A DNA stretch of 64,000 nt from Capronia americana (lineage: Eukaryota > Ascomycota > Eurotiomycetes > Chaetothyriales > Herpotrichiellaceae). Below, in pieces: positions 1 through 10,577 of this stretch. The position numbers and the translations under genes were made by a program. The notes below the pieces were generated by a model. It did not search any database. It had not been told where the DNA came from and saw only the letters and a list, made by a program, of their open reading frames with translations. How positions within the stretch are numbered: the stretch's first letter is position 1; each line of letters opens with the position of its first letter. The DNA lies in NCBI GenBank assembly GCA_016110215.1, contig JADWQD010000010.1, positions 1,364,001-1,428,000 on the forward strand, given 5' to 3'.

Positions 1-101
1 ATATGATGTTGCTGTTGGCCGCGTTGTGCTTGATCAAGGATCGCAGGGAGAAGGAGCGCTATCGACTCATTGATGAGAAGAGGGGATTTGGCCCCATCTA
101 G
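1..101 (+). CDS. 3' end of a membrane protein (partial)
   Basis: An open frame runs in from the window edge (codons in phase with position 3) and stops at TAG 99-101. The visible tail is a hydrophobic segment, MMLLLAALCLI, followed by a charged end (KDRREKERYRLIDEKRGFGP). That is what the last membrane helix and cytosolic tail of a multi-pass transporter, for example of the MFS superfamily, looks like. The rest of the gene lies outside the window, so the family cannot be named. It could also be a chance open frame of 33 codons. Confidence 0.45.
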   Translation, partial: MMLLLAALCLIKDRREKERYRLIDEKRGFGPI

Positions 102-1142
102 ACGGGTAGAGATCGTGTGACGGGGGGATGTTCAGGTTCCGGAACCTGGGGGCAAGGTGCGGGCGTGGCTTCAGCAGAGGTGGTAGGAGAGGAGGCGATG
201 CATGGTCGACCTGGACCGCCGGGAACTGGTCGGGCCTGTTCGCTGACAGCGACGGTGTTCCTATATCGAAGAAAAAGCAAAGTATCGAAACTAGGAGGGC
301 GCCGGGTGGAAGTACTTCAGCGAGCCTGTGATTTTTGGTCTGGTGATCTCAAATGTTGCAGGGAGCGAGAGCAATGTTACCCTCCACGCCGGGGGTTTTT
401 CTGTCAGAATAGAATTCACAAAGAACTACATATATGTACAAATTCATGATGGACGAACAGACACAACCAACGGCATTAGTCACTCGACACGACTGTGATT
501 GCGACTACGTAGCGAGTGCCCTCTTCGTACCTCGCTTTCCAAGTCGCTGAAAACTCGTGTCTGTCGCTGCAGTGCTGTCCAGGGCGGAAACTATTGACTT
601 GCGTACTCACACGAGTACGCAGTAGTGTGTGGCATATTTGACTTGCAGGTTACATACCTGGAAGTTGCCGCTGATCGTCCTGTGCGCGTTCGATCAGCAT
701 CGGGTATCGACATCGTCATTGTTTAACCTGTCGATCTCGGCACGCCTGGACAACGGATTGAGTTTGGTACCAAGCACGAAGCTATAAAGGGGATTTCTAC
801 TCGTACATTTACTTCCTTTTTTTTTATCGCGGCCCATCTCAAACTGAACGAGCGGTAATCAAGGACAACAATGATTGAGAAGTCAGTTCCTGGGGGTTTT
901 CGAGACAGGGGTACATGCTGAGTACATTCTGGTTCACCCTAGAAGATTTGGTAATTTACCACTGGGGTTGAGACGGGTCGGTGGTTCTATTCATCGGCCG
1001 CACTGCGGAGAGTTTAAAGATATCGGATTAGTGGAAGAACAGCGTGCAAGGGTCTTGAACAGCGAGCGATGTTGTGAGCAGGAAGCAGGCAGGCACTTTC
1101 CCACGCATGCACGTGAGAGCGACGGAGCCCAACTACGCGTGC
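102..1142. other. Intergenic region, upstream of the SDR gene
   Basis: No gene is supported here. The stretch contains a TATA-like TATAAA at 783-788 followed by a T-run near 823-832, and a perfect 8-bp inverted repeat at 601-620. Open frames on both strands lack family features and look like chance. Confidence 0.5.
601..620. repeat. Perfect inverted repeat (8-bp arms, 4-nt loop)
   Basis: The arms GCGTACTC and GAGTACGC flank ACAC; the next base pair outward (600/621) also matches. The arms contain the GTACTC/GAGTAC core that recurs in other intergenic regions of this window. It could be a regulator site or a cruciform; no function is shown. Confidence 0.6.
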
Positions 1143-1961
1143 ATGGTCGAGATGGCCTGGACAATCGTTACCCCGTCGTCAAGAGGTATTGGCTTCGCGT
1201 TGGCCCGTCATCTACTGCGGACGCTTCCTCCCTCAATCCCGATTATCGCAACAGCACGATCGGACCTACCAGGGGTCAAGGAGAAGCTTCTTTCCTCACT
1301 TGAGCTGTCCGCAAAACAATCAGCCAGGCTGGACGTTCAAGAGTGTGACGTCCTTTCCGAATCTTCCATTGAGAAGCTGGCAGAGTATTGCAAAGGTCGA
1401 TATAACGAGAGATCCAAGAACAAAAATGCGCACTTACGCTTAGGATTCATGCTGCCTGGCATGTTAGTGCCCGAGAGGGCTCCGGACAAGATAGAGTACG
1501 AGTCTGCTCTGGATACCCTGAAGCTCAACCTCCTGGCGCCCATGATGCTTGTGAAGCATTTCGTCGGCTTCCTGCCACGAAAAACAATGACACTTGGATC
1601 AGAGGAGTGTCTTCCCGGTTCGGCAGTGCTGGCATTGATGAGTGCCAGAGTCGGATCCATCGGGGACAATCGCTTAGGTGGATGGTACAGCTACCGTGCC
1701 TCAAAGGCAGGCCTGGGCCAGCTTGTCAAGTCAACAGACATATTCCTAAAGATGAAGAATGGTACCAATGCCATGTGCATTGGGCTCCATCCGGGGACGG
1801 TGAAAACCAGTTTGAGTAAGGAATTTTGGGAGACTACTCCGAAGGAGAAGCTTTTCAGTCCCGAGTTCAGCGCGGAACGGTTAATCGGGGTTGTCAATGG
1901 CTCGGAAGAAAGCAGTCGGGGACGGTGTTGGGACTGGCAAGGAAAGGAGATTCCTCCATAA
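1143..1961 (+). CDS. Short-chain dehydrogenase/reductase (YKL071W-like)
   Basis: Single-exon SDR of 272 residues. The N-terminal strand and turn, TIVTPSSRGIGFALARHLL, is the nucleotide-binding TGxxxGxG motif in the TPxSRGIG form. The active site is YSYRASKAG (YxxxK), preceded by a serine-containing strand (VLALMSARVGS). The end, GRCWDWQGKEIPP, is typical of a fungal SDR group resembling yeast YKL071W. The usual NAG motif is replaced by FMLPGML, as I recall for that group. The open frame extends to 1074 without an ATG until 1107; the start at 1143 was preferred because it puts the Rossmann strand at the N-terminus, and 1152 is equally possible. The substrate is unknown and the protein is probably cytosolic. 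Confidence 0.85.
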   Translation: MVEMAWTIVTPSSRGIGFALARHLLRTLPPSIPIIATARSDLPGVKEKLLSSLELSAKQSARLDVQECDVLSESSIEKLAEYCKGRYNERSKNKNAHLRLGFMLPGMLVPERAPDKIEYESALDTLKLNLLAPMMLVKHFVGFLPRKTMTLGSEECLPGSAVLALMSARVGSIGDNRLGGWYSYRASKAGLGQLVKSTDIFLKMKNGTNAMCIGLHPGTVKTSLSKEFWETTPKEKLFSPEFSAERLIGVVNGSEESSRGRCWDWQGKEIPP

Positions 1962-4317
1962 TTAGCATCGTACTGCACTGTGCATATGATCATTGCTGAT
2001 GAGTAAGTGAGCGGCACGAGGCTGTCATACATCGAACAACGGATTCAGACTTCACGAAAGTTGTTCCGGAGGTCCCTGGACCGTCTTGCCGGGCAGGATG
2101 ACTGAGGATGATGTGCGCTCAGTCAGTAGGCACACAGCCGGTGGACTCCGAAGATTGGGCCGAGTGGCAGGATGTGTGGGGATGTAGGTATAAAGTGCAA
2201 ACAGGACGAGTCGACGCATTGCCTTGTGATATGATATGATGTGCGGTATATGCGAGCTTACTGTGTTCGGCATGCCAATAGTTCCCGCGCATCCCAATGG
2301 CCATGGGCTGCGGATAACGTGGGAAGCGTGGAAGCTGGCGAGCAACGGAAGCACGGTGGTTGGTGGCGGTGATGAATCAGCTGGTCTTTGGGGCTGTGTT
2401 GCTAATCTTGGGGCTAGCCGGCTTCGGGTGTGCGCTAGAGAGCAAGCCTCGGGCTGTAAAACTGGGGTGGGTGGTGGAGGGGAGAAATGTGTCGAGCAAG
2501 AGGGCGCGGGTGAAAGCGTCGAAAGGATTCAGGTAGAGCTGGGACTTGGACCTGAATGTATTTAGATTGCGATTCAGCACGAAGACGCAAACACTGAATA
2601 AGGGCCTTTTGGTGACAGAAGTGCATCCGTTGCCATATGGCGCCGGATGAGACCTGAAAACATGACCCGGTGAGCACTTGTGTGCAGCCCGTGATAAAAG
2701 TGCAGGAGCACGCCTGCGAGCCTGGGTGATAGTAGCCTGCTAGGTAAGCTAAAGAGACGCAGGAGCAAACTAGCGACTGGGCCTAGTGGCGTGGATCGCG
2801 CTTTGAGTGGGCTTCCGGCACGACTGGCCACTGCGAGCCCAGCGTTGGTTCAGCCAGTGGATTTTGTGGTGAATCGTCGAAGAGTCGGGGAAAGAATGAT
2901 CCGCCACTGTGTGCGGCCAATCAGAGACACGTTGGCCCCGTAGCTGCCAGTCGGTGCCCGGCAGCCTCTGTCTACAAAAGGCAGGCAGCTGCCGCTATGC
3001 CCTTTCCGACTCCCTTTCCTCTCTCGTCCATCTGTCTGCCCGCCTGTCCACAGAACAGGACTGTCACAGTGCATTTTGCAGGCTCCTTTTCTCGAAGTCT
3101 CATCCGAGTATCAACTGTACCTTCTGTGTACCAGTACCGAGTACTCAGCCTTGGTACCTTTTGGGTTTCCAACCGCCCGGTCCAGGATCTCGACGTCGAC
3201 TCTCCGCGACTCCTCCTGTCCACTCGATTCCATTCAATCGACCAATTTCTCTTGCTCGATACATCATATTCGGCCTGATTTGGTCTTGGGAATTCCAATT
3301 CCGAGACTGCCTTTGTCGCTTGACCGGTACGTACGTCTGATTGTTTTCGCTTGGATTTTCGTTATTTGCTTGATTCCTACTCAACCGAAAACGCGATGAT
3401 CGCCCTTTCACCATCCCGCTTTGAGTATGCACTTTTCGACACGAGCAGCTCTTGTTCGACGAGAGCTTCTTCAGCCGACATGCATCTGGGAGAAGCGCGC
3501 CTAGACCAACTTACGTTCGAACCGATACTTTGCTTTCGATACCTCTTTGTGCCTTGCGAGATCAGTTCACCAGCAATGTTGATCGAGGGCACTTCGAGGC
3601 CGGGCAGACAAAGTCCCCACCAGGACTTTGCCAAGGCTAGGCTTTGAGACTCCAGTTTTTGTCATCAGTAACTCGACGATCATTGGCCAGCATCGAACCC
3701 TACGACGGCCTTCAGCTGCAACCCAACGAGACCCCCCGGCATCTCTCAGACCACCTGTTGTTGCAAAGGCGGGCCCACCGGGCTCCAACCCACCAGCCCA
3801 CCAGCCCACGCGTTTTTGCCGTCTGGATTCTGCCGACGACTGCCGCCCCTCTTTCATTTGGTCCCCTTCGACTTCCTTTCCTCCTTCAGACCTCGAGCTC
3901 GTCTTTGCCCACCATACCCTTTTTCATCGCATTCTCAGCCCATACAGAAAGTGGTTACTTCCTCTGTATCCAACATCCACTTCTGTCCATTTGCAGTTTG
4001 ACTGTTGCACATCCCCCTTCCAATCCACAAAGCTTGACCCTGCTGTCTTCGCAGTGCTCGTCATTTACCCCGGACTGCTGTGGTGCAATCTTGATCCTTG
4101 TCGGTACCTGCGCCTGCCGCACCTGTGTACTTGCGCCTTCCCCAGTACGTGTTCGTGAAGTGATCTCGCTATTCAATGCATGGCTTTGCTCACACCCCTT
4201 CACTGTTCTGCGCCCTTCACTTGCTGCATTTACTGACCGTCACTTCCTAATCAGATCGTTCGCCAAGTGCAGCTGCCTCTCCAGATCGACTTGCTTGATT
4301 GCACCACTTCCGAAAAG
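1962..4317. other. Intergenic region and long leader of MCM1
   Basis: No gene is supported. From about 2900 onward the plus strand is strongly pyrimidine-rich (runs of CTTTCC, TCCTTC and similar), as expected of the promoter and long 5' leader of a highly transcribed fungal gene. This composition produces several long chance open frames on the plus strand (for example 3628-4158 and 3644-4357), which have no domain features. The part from about 1962 to 2850 shows nothing specific. Confidence 0.45.
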
Positions 4318-4373
4318 GTATGCCATCCGTCGACCGACTTCCGCTTTCGTCTATTGACACTTTACTTCTTTAG
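4318..4373 (+). other. Predicted intron in the MCM1 5' leader
   Basis: A 56-nt stretch begins GTATGC after GAAAAG and ends TTCTTTAG, with a CTATTGAC branch-like site near its 3' end. It lies 41 nt upstream of the MCM1 start codon. It fits a fungal leader intron; there is no transcript evidence. Confidence 0.5.
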
Positions 4374-4414
4374 GCAGACGTCGTCAGACTCGATTTGTTC
4401 TACAACAACATATC

Positions 4415-5144
4415 ATGGCGGACATCACCGATCCCTCTGGTGGCCTCGACCATCCTTCTCCTGGTGATGACCTGGCGGGCAACGGAGTTGACTCCCGAGG
4501 CACCAAGAGACCTCGAGCGTCCATGGCAGGTGACGACGACGACGATGACGATGAGAAAGGCGGAAGAGAACGCAGAAAGATCGAGATCAAGTTCATTCAA
4601 GACAAGTCGCGCCGCCACATCACCTTCTCCAAGAGAAAAGCTGGCATCATGAAGAAGGTAGGCGCAGCCATGCTCTTAACTTGCAAAGCTCGAAATTGAC
4701 ACCCCCACCCAGGCATACGAACTCTCCGTCCTCACTGGCACCCAAGTCCTTCTGTTGGTCGTGTCAGAGACGGGTCTCGTGTACACCTTCACGACCCCCA
4801 AGCTGCAACCTCTTGTCACCAAAGCTGAAGGCAAAAACCTCATTCAGGTACGTGTTAGGTCAAGAGCCTCTCGTGACTTGTCGCTTACCTTTCACTAGGC
4901 ATGCTTGAACGCTCCTGAACCCTCTGGCAATGAGAACGGCGTCGATGCTGCTGATGACGTCCCCTCACCCGAAGACGTTCCTCCGATGCCTCCTGCTGCC
5001 GGTGTCCCTAGAGCTGCACCTCATGCTGGCTATGCCATGACTCCAGAACAACAACAGGCTATGTATTACCAGCAGATGCAACAACAAAACCAGGGCGGCC
5101 AGTATGGCGGTATGCCCCAGATGCCTCAGCATCAACGTGCATAG
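4415..5144 (+). CDS. MCM1: MADS-box transcription factor, Mcm1/SRF type
   Basis: Three exons, 4415-4657, 4713-4847 and 4899-5144, both introns in phase 0, give 207 residues. A short N-terminus with an acidic run (residues 40-47) leads into the MADS box at about residues 50-107. KIEIKFIQDKSRRHITFSKR is the DNA-contacting helix, and KAYELSVLTGTQVLLLVVSE the dimerisation strands that follow the first intron. The C-terminus is rich in Pro, Gln and Met (residues about 155-207). Mcm1 is a nuclear factor that works with partner proteins in mating, cell-cycle and metabolic control. The protein is short but normal for filamentous fungi. It is convergent with the enoyl-CoA hydratase gene. Confidence 0.96.
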
Positions 5145-5676
5145 GAGCCACAAGATTATCTCAACACATTGATACCCAACAAGCCATCGGCTGGTCAGCC
5201 TGCCGGCAGAGACTAACACGTCCCGTGAATGAGCATTCCTCTTCGCCGTTGCCTGTATGGTGTGGCGGCTATGAGGCAGTGTTCGTTCAGCAGCTCAGTG
5301 AAATCAGCGTCTTTGAGATTTGCTCAGTCCACATCGACACCGGAGTTCGTTCGCAGATCATGTGCTTTCAGAGGTCTTTTTGTCTCTCGAGTTCGGTATC
5401 CTCGCCTGCCATTGTGTATGGATCAGTATCTTGCAAGGCTGGAGCATTGGAACGGTGAGCAAAGACTGGCAATCGGGACAAGAATTACTTCTAGCGAGAG
5501 CATCATGGTCACCATGTCGTGCTTTTTGCAGACACCAAAAAATGGTCAAAAGAGATTCATCACGGTTTGCGGCTTGCTGATCCAGCATCTTGTTCCTGAG
5601 TTTTTCCAATTCTCCATACTGAACCAAGCCAAGTTGTCTACTCAATTCTTCAGCGTCCCATCCAACTGCAATTCTT
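5145..5676. other. Convergent 3' intergenic region
   Basis: This stretch separates the 3' ends of MCM1 and the enoyl-CoA hydratase gene. It presumably holds both 3' UTRs. I see no gene or repeat in it. Confidence 0.5.
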
Positions 5677-6558
5677 CTAGAGCTTGCTCGGCACCCATTT
5701 CGGAGCTCTCTTCTCTACAAAGGCCCTGACACCCTCGTGAATGTTCTCGCCCTCATTCAACCTCTTCGAATAAACATCCACGATGCTCTGAGTCGCATGC
5801 TCGGCAGACCCATCCTCCCAGCCCTGAATGATACCCGCTCGGGAGATAATCACGCTGTCAGGACTGTTCCCAGCAATCTCTTTTGCATACTCCAACGCCT
5901 TTTTGACGACCGGTCTATCCAACACATCCGCATCCACAGGTGCGTCGTCGGTGACAAAATTCACCAGGCCCCAGGCCCCCGCCTCAGCCGCACCGACCGT
6001 CCGGCCCGTCAGCGCCATTTCCATTGCCCTCGGTTTGCCCAGTGTCCTCACGATCCTCGGCAACGCGCCTGCGAGCGCAATAACCCCCCTCTTCACCTCG
6101 GGGAGTGCAAACTGAGCAGACCTGGCAGCAACCACTAAATCCATGTTGGCGACCATTTCCATGCCCCCTCCGAATGCAAGCCCGTTGATCGCCCCGATGA
6201 CGGGTTTCTTGCCCATCCTTCTCGATATCGCCCCGAAGCCTGACCTGGGCATTTCCCTCCTCCCGTCACCGGCGCCTTTTCCCGCCGCCCGCGCGGCGTT
6301 GTTCTCGTTCCACTCCTTCAGATCCGCGCCGGCGCAGAACGCTCGTCCCGCGCCGGTGATGACGGCGCAACGCAGCGACGGTTCGTTGTCGTACCACTCG
6401 AAGAGGTCGTGCAGGGCATGGTGCATCGAGGTCGACAGGCAGTTGAGGCCACGGGGGTTGTTCAGCACGACGAGAAGGGTATCTTGCGTTGGGAAGAGGA
6501 GGATCGTCTTGGGCGTCGAGGGGGGTGGCGTGCCCAGGGAAGATGGATAGGCAGACAT
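5677..6558 (-). CDS. Peroxisomal enoyl-CoA hydratase/isomerase (crotonase family)
   Basis: Single exon, 293 residues from the ATG at 6558. The crotonase fold is clear: AFCAGADLKE (oxyanion-hole loop), then GAINGLAFGGGMEM with Glu134, and ALPEVKRGV with Glu154. These are the two positions that carry catalytic acids in enoyl-CoA hydratases. The protein ends in PSKL, a canonical type 1 peroxisomal targeting signal. The inferred role is hydration (or isomerisation) of enoyl-CoA esters in peroxisomal fatty-acid or branched-acid oxidation; the exact substrate cannot be read from sequence. The open frame continues upstream to 6633 but only the ATG at 6558 gives a normal N-terminus. Confidence 0.92.
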   Translation of the reverse strand: MSAYPSSLGTPPPSTPKTILLFPTQDTLLVVLNNPRGLNCLSTSMHHALHDLFEWYDNEPSLRCAVITGAGRAFCAGADLKEWNENNAARAAGKGAGDGRREMPRSGFGAISRRMGKKPVIGAINGLAFGGGMEMVANMDLVVAARSAQFALPEVKRGVIALAGALPRIVRTLGKPRAMEMALTGRTVGAAEAGAWGLVNFVTDDAPVDADVLDRPVVKKALEYAKEIAGNSPDSVIISRAGIIQGWEDGSAEHATQSIVDVYSKRLNEGENIHEGVRAFVEKRAPKWVPSKL

Positions 6559-6941
6559 GTCGGTTTCCTTGCCTTGACTTGGCTGGACTTGGTTTGCTTC
6601 TCTTGTTGTTGGTAACCCGACACAGTGTAGCAATTGAACTGAAGTGACCTGTAGTCAACTGATCTGATATGAGAGCGTCCTTGATTCGGTTCGTCACGGA
6701 TCCACCCAAACTGCCGACGTGCGGGATTGAAAACGGTCCTGCGTAGTAGGTAACAGTCGATAGTACCTGCAATTTGTGGTCATCAAGTTAGTGCGTGTAC
6801 GGACGGGGTATGTACAATGTCTCTGATCTGTCCAGCCCACCCGCCAGTCGAACTCTACACACACACCAGCTGAGAGTCCAACTCGTGTCAAGCAAGCCGG
6901 GAGCTATATATATATAAGAAGCCACATAAATAAAGAGAACC

Positions 6942-6966
6942 CGCTCGCTCGCTCGCTCGCTCGCTC
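6942..6966. repeat. CGCT tetranucleotide repeat
   Basis: About six tandem copies of CGCT, degenerating at the right into CACTCAGTCACTCAC. Confidence 0.85.
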
Positions 6967-7174
6967 ACTCAGTCACTCACTTACCTATATGGCTAAAGTA
7001 TTCCTATCCCCCCTTTCTAGAAGCTCCGAATTCCAAATCTCCAAGCTATTACAGTACTTGGATCTTCTGTCGTGGTTCGAAATAATTACTTATGGACTTA
7101 CTCCGTGAAGTCGGTAAAGGTCCAAAATCAATGGAATTGTCGCGTGAGGATGGACGACTATGTCCTCGTACTGT

Positions 7175-7225
7175 AGCAGCAGCAGCAGCAGCAGCAGCAA
7201 CTCCAACTCCAACTCCAACTCCAAC
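7175..7225. repeat. Adjacent AGC and CTCCAA tandem repeats
   Basis: About eight AGC units (7175-7199) run directly into about four and a half copies of the hexamer CTCCAA. Read on the plus strand this gives an Ala/Thr-Pro run, but there is no gene around it. Confidence 0.85.
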
Positions 7226-7458
7226 CGGGCACTACTCGGTACCTCGTACTCCATACGTAATTACTGGTTTGCATGCATAGCCGAGGCACAAGGACATATA
7301 TAGTAAGTACATGTATGTGATATGTAGCAGGGCATGCCGGCCGGGAAACCTACGAAACGATTAGTTTTTATGGTTCCGGCGGTCCTGTACGAGTACAAGT
7401 GAGTACGAGTGAGTTACCTTACTCTGGGTACTCTTAATCCTGTGTTGAAAACTCAACT

Positions 7459-7483
7459 GAGAGAGAGAGAGAGAGAGAGAGAG
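7459..7483. repeat. GA dinucleotide repeat
   Basis: Twelve GA units, a simple microsatellite. Confidence 0.9.
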
Positions 7484-7600
7484 GATTGTAACCCTTCTGC
7501 GCTGCGGGAGCTGTGACTTGTTTTGACGCTTTACTACCTACCTAGGTACCTAGGGACGAGGTACACAGTACGCTCTTCGCTGGGCCGTACTTGCGTCGCG

Positions 7601-7636
7601 TACATGGCTTACATGGCGTACATGGCATACATGATT
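7601..7636. repeat. 9-bp minisatellite, TACATGGCN
   Basis: Four tandem units, with TACATGGCT, TACATGGCG, TACATGGCA and a diverged last copy TACATGATT. The ninth base differs in each copy. Confidence 0.75.
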
Positions 7637-8077
7637 ATGCCCTGGAAGTGAGGGTGATGGGCCTCTGTACTCCGTATAGAGCGTGAGAGGATACCGAGGG
7701 TCCTGTACCTGCCGTAGGTATGATCCCCCGCGAATGTCCGAGTCGGGGCTTCGGCGCCGGTACGCATACAGGACAGTACTCGTACTCGGTATGGGTGGAG
7801 TACGTAGGACTTGGGGCCGACTTTAGTCCGAGGGCGCCAGAGACAACAGACGGAGGGGATGCAGACGCAGAGGGTTGTCTACGAGGCTGACTACATACCT
7901 GGACTGGCCTGGAGGAGCGAGCCTTTAGAATTCGCTGCGCCGTCGTCGGTTGCAGACCCCTCCACAAAAGTGAAATGGCTTCCTCGATATGACCGGCAGC
8001 TCCGTCCGTTAGCCTTAGACCTACGCTCTGCTTGGGGGTCGATTTTCCACGACCATCCTCTCCTGAATCCCGCAAAC

Positions 8078-9285
8078 TTAGATGAACAGGCCGGCGGCCC
8101 TCATCCTCTCCTGTATTCCTTTGAAAACCAGCCCACCCCACAATCCCCCTTCATCGTCCATCATGTCGATCACCCCTTCCGGGTCTGGAACGATCATCAT
8201 CGCCTTCCCGTGAAGGCTCTCGTCAACGGCGAACCTGCCAGCCACGTCAACCACCTTGCCGATATCAACGAAAGTGAAGCCTCTGCCCGGTCCCATCCCG
8301 GCGGCGGCGAACGCTTCCAGCCCATTCTGCACCATTGGCGTATCCATGAAATATGGCGCCAGACAGTTCGTGCGGATGTTCAGACGGGGCGTTTCGTGCC
8401 GGAGGCCGCGGAAGAGGCCTCGAATGCCGACTACCAGAAGTTAGATATGGTTCCTGAGCCTTGAACTAGGTTGTTGAAATCGCCGAGAGACAATGGTGCC
8501 TCGGATTTGTGTTGGGCGTCGTCCAACAGACAAGCCGGCAGGTGTTGCGCGGTGATGCCCACCGACTCAAAGCATGTAGAGTAAGTACTCACACTTGGAG
8601 GTATGATAGTCAGCAAAGTTGCCCACGTCCGCGTAGGCCACGGTCGAGCTGATCAAGATGAGCGACTTGGAGAATTGCGGGCCTTGCGGCGCTGCTAGAA
8701 CGTCCTTGGCCCCTTTCGCCGTTTGATCCAGGCTCATGTACCACAGCGCAAGATAGGCGCTGTTGTAGATGCCCAGAAGATTCACCTCGAGGGCGGGATG
8801 CCGCAGTTTATGCGGAGTGGGATGCTTCTCCCGCTGCCCTTTGATTACCATATCTACGAGGCTTCCCGGCTCACCAATGACGCCTGCCATCAGAGCAGCG
8901 ACATCAATGGACCCGCTTGGAGAGTTTCGAATGGCATGTTCAAAGGCCTCCACCGAACTGGAGTGGTCAGTCACGTCGCAGCGGACAAATGTTGCGGACA
9001 GGCCCTTCGATTCGAGGTCGGCGACAACCTGGCTGCCACCCTCGGCGTCCAGATCAGCGATGGTGACATGGGCGCCTGCATGGGCAAAGCGCTTGACAAT
9101 AGCGAGCCCTAGCCCTGACGCGCCACCTGATGCATGTCAGCAGGATGGCAGGCTGATATTGCGTACCGATCTCAAGGCTTCAGTCTCAAGTCTTAGTCGG
9201 GGTTGCCTTTGAAACACCCCAAACACTCACCTATGACTATAGCGGACTTGCCCCTGAGGGCAGAGAGGTCGACTTGATTTGACAT
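8078..9285 (-). CDS. Short-chain dehydrogenase/reductase (fungal 15-PGDH-like)
   Basis: Three exons on the minus strand, 9231-9285, 8593-9126 and 8078-8430, give 313 residues. Splicing creates the cofactor motif IVIGGASGLGLAIVKRF across the first intron and completes the active site YHTSKFGIRG across the second. Both junctions restore family motifs, which supports the model. The frame between them contains DVTDHSS (the acidic turn after the adenine-binding strand) and the Ser-containing strand SLILISSTVAYADVG. It is a classical-type NAD(P)-dependent SDR of unknown substrate. The Zn2Cys6 gene lies upstream on the same strand. Confidence 0.87.
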
Positions 9286-10577
9286 ATTGCACAAAGTAAA
9301 ATGCGCCTAGGATGTTGCTGTGGATGGAGGAGCCGAACCGGGGCCTTATACCTTTGGTCTCATGGGAGAGCACTGCCAGGCAGATGAAACTGGACCCTAT
9401 TGCAAAGAGGGGTCAGGGGCCATGCGTAACCAAGAGTCATGTTGGTGGCCGAGGCCAGCCTTCCACAGATGATCCTCCTCGGGGCTTGGGGGTAAGTTAG
9501 AAGAGGCCTTACGAGCTCCAGTCTTAGCCACGCAAGTGGTGTTCAATAGGCCTCCCCCAAAGGGCCCGGTCTTGGCTGCGTCAGTCGTTGCAGCGAGAGA
9601 GTTCAAGTCGGTCCCAAATCCTAGAACGTGAAGATATATAGAGAGAGGATTTGTATAGGGCCCGGGAACCTGCCTCAGTGTCGGCCATAGAATCTCGTCA
9701 GCTCGATTCGTTGCACCATCAGGGTGTCAGTGTCACTGCATGACCTGTTCGCGCCGTCATAGAATGTGCCAACGTAGCGAGCACAATGAAATGTTCTTTA
9801 TCGAACTTCAAGTTTCCGAAGCCGATCGATCTAGTCTGGCCGTAGATATGGAGTCGGGAGACTTGCATATGAGCTTTCGACAAGTTTGGACCCACAGGCT
9901 GTACATCGACGAAGATGGTCCGCTTTCGCGCAGTCATGAATGTGATGTGGCAATGTCCCGCTGTCATGCTCTTCCTCCTATGGCTTGGGCCTGGGGCTAG
10001 TCTAGCGAATTTTTTATATCACACCTGCGCCATTTCGTGCTCCAGTGTAATATTGCGGCAGCGGTGCAACGCTCAAAGGGCAATGAACCCTTGTCCGTCC
10101 ACTGTGTGACCGTGGGTGGGACTATGACTTCGGGAATGCTGCCTTGTCCAATCATCGAGCCTGTTGTCTCGATTTGTATTTGCCGTGCTGCCTGTGCGTC
10201 GCGCTTTGTTTACCAGAGGCAACAGGCAGTTTCAATGAGTCGACATGGTCTGAGTCTCGTGTGCTGCCTCAGGAAGACGGTTCCATGGCGACGTCTGCGA
10301 CGCCACTTTGCTGGCCGATATGCTCCACCAAAAGATCGCCAATGTCAAGTGCGGACGGAGGAAGCGCTACAAGAGGCCGCTTGTCGGAGCTTGCCGACGT
10401 GGACACCATTTCAGAAGCTCAGACCCTCGGGAGTCAATGTCACCAAGCGGCAGTGTGCGACCGTTTATTCCAGGGACATGTGCTCCGCTCCATAATCACA
10501 GCTCGCCTTCTGGTCATCAAAGGCAAGAAAGGTGAGAAATAGGGAAAGTCACCTGAGATCTGCAAGCAGGACCAACG
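9286..10577. other. Intergenic region upstream of the SDR
   Basis: Lies between the SDR start codon and the 3' end of the Zn2Cys6 gene. Open frames such as 10037-10495 (plus) show no domain, signal or membrane pattern. I see no repeat or RNA gene. Confidence 0.45.

Larger units (their letters stand above)
6559..8077. other. Intergenic region rich in simple repeats
   Basis: No gene is supported. The stretch carries a cluster of short tandem repeats (listed separately), a TATATATATA run near 6905-6914, and many GTAC-containing words. The open frame at 7092-7280 is made by the AGC and CTCCAA repeats and the frames at 7635-8141 are featureless, so both were left out. Confidence 0.55.

Noticed and set aside
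3628..4357. Long plus-strand frames of 176 and 237 codons before MCM1
   Set aside because: They come from the pyrimidine-rich leader, lack domain features, and end just before a predicted leader intron.
7092..7280. Small frame encoding an Ala run and a Thr-Pro run
   Set aside because: It simply translates the AGC and CTCCAA repeats.
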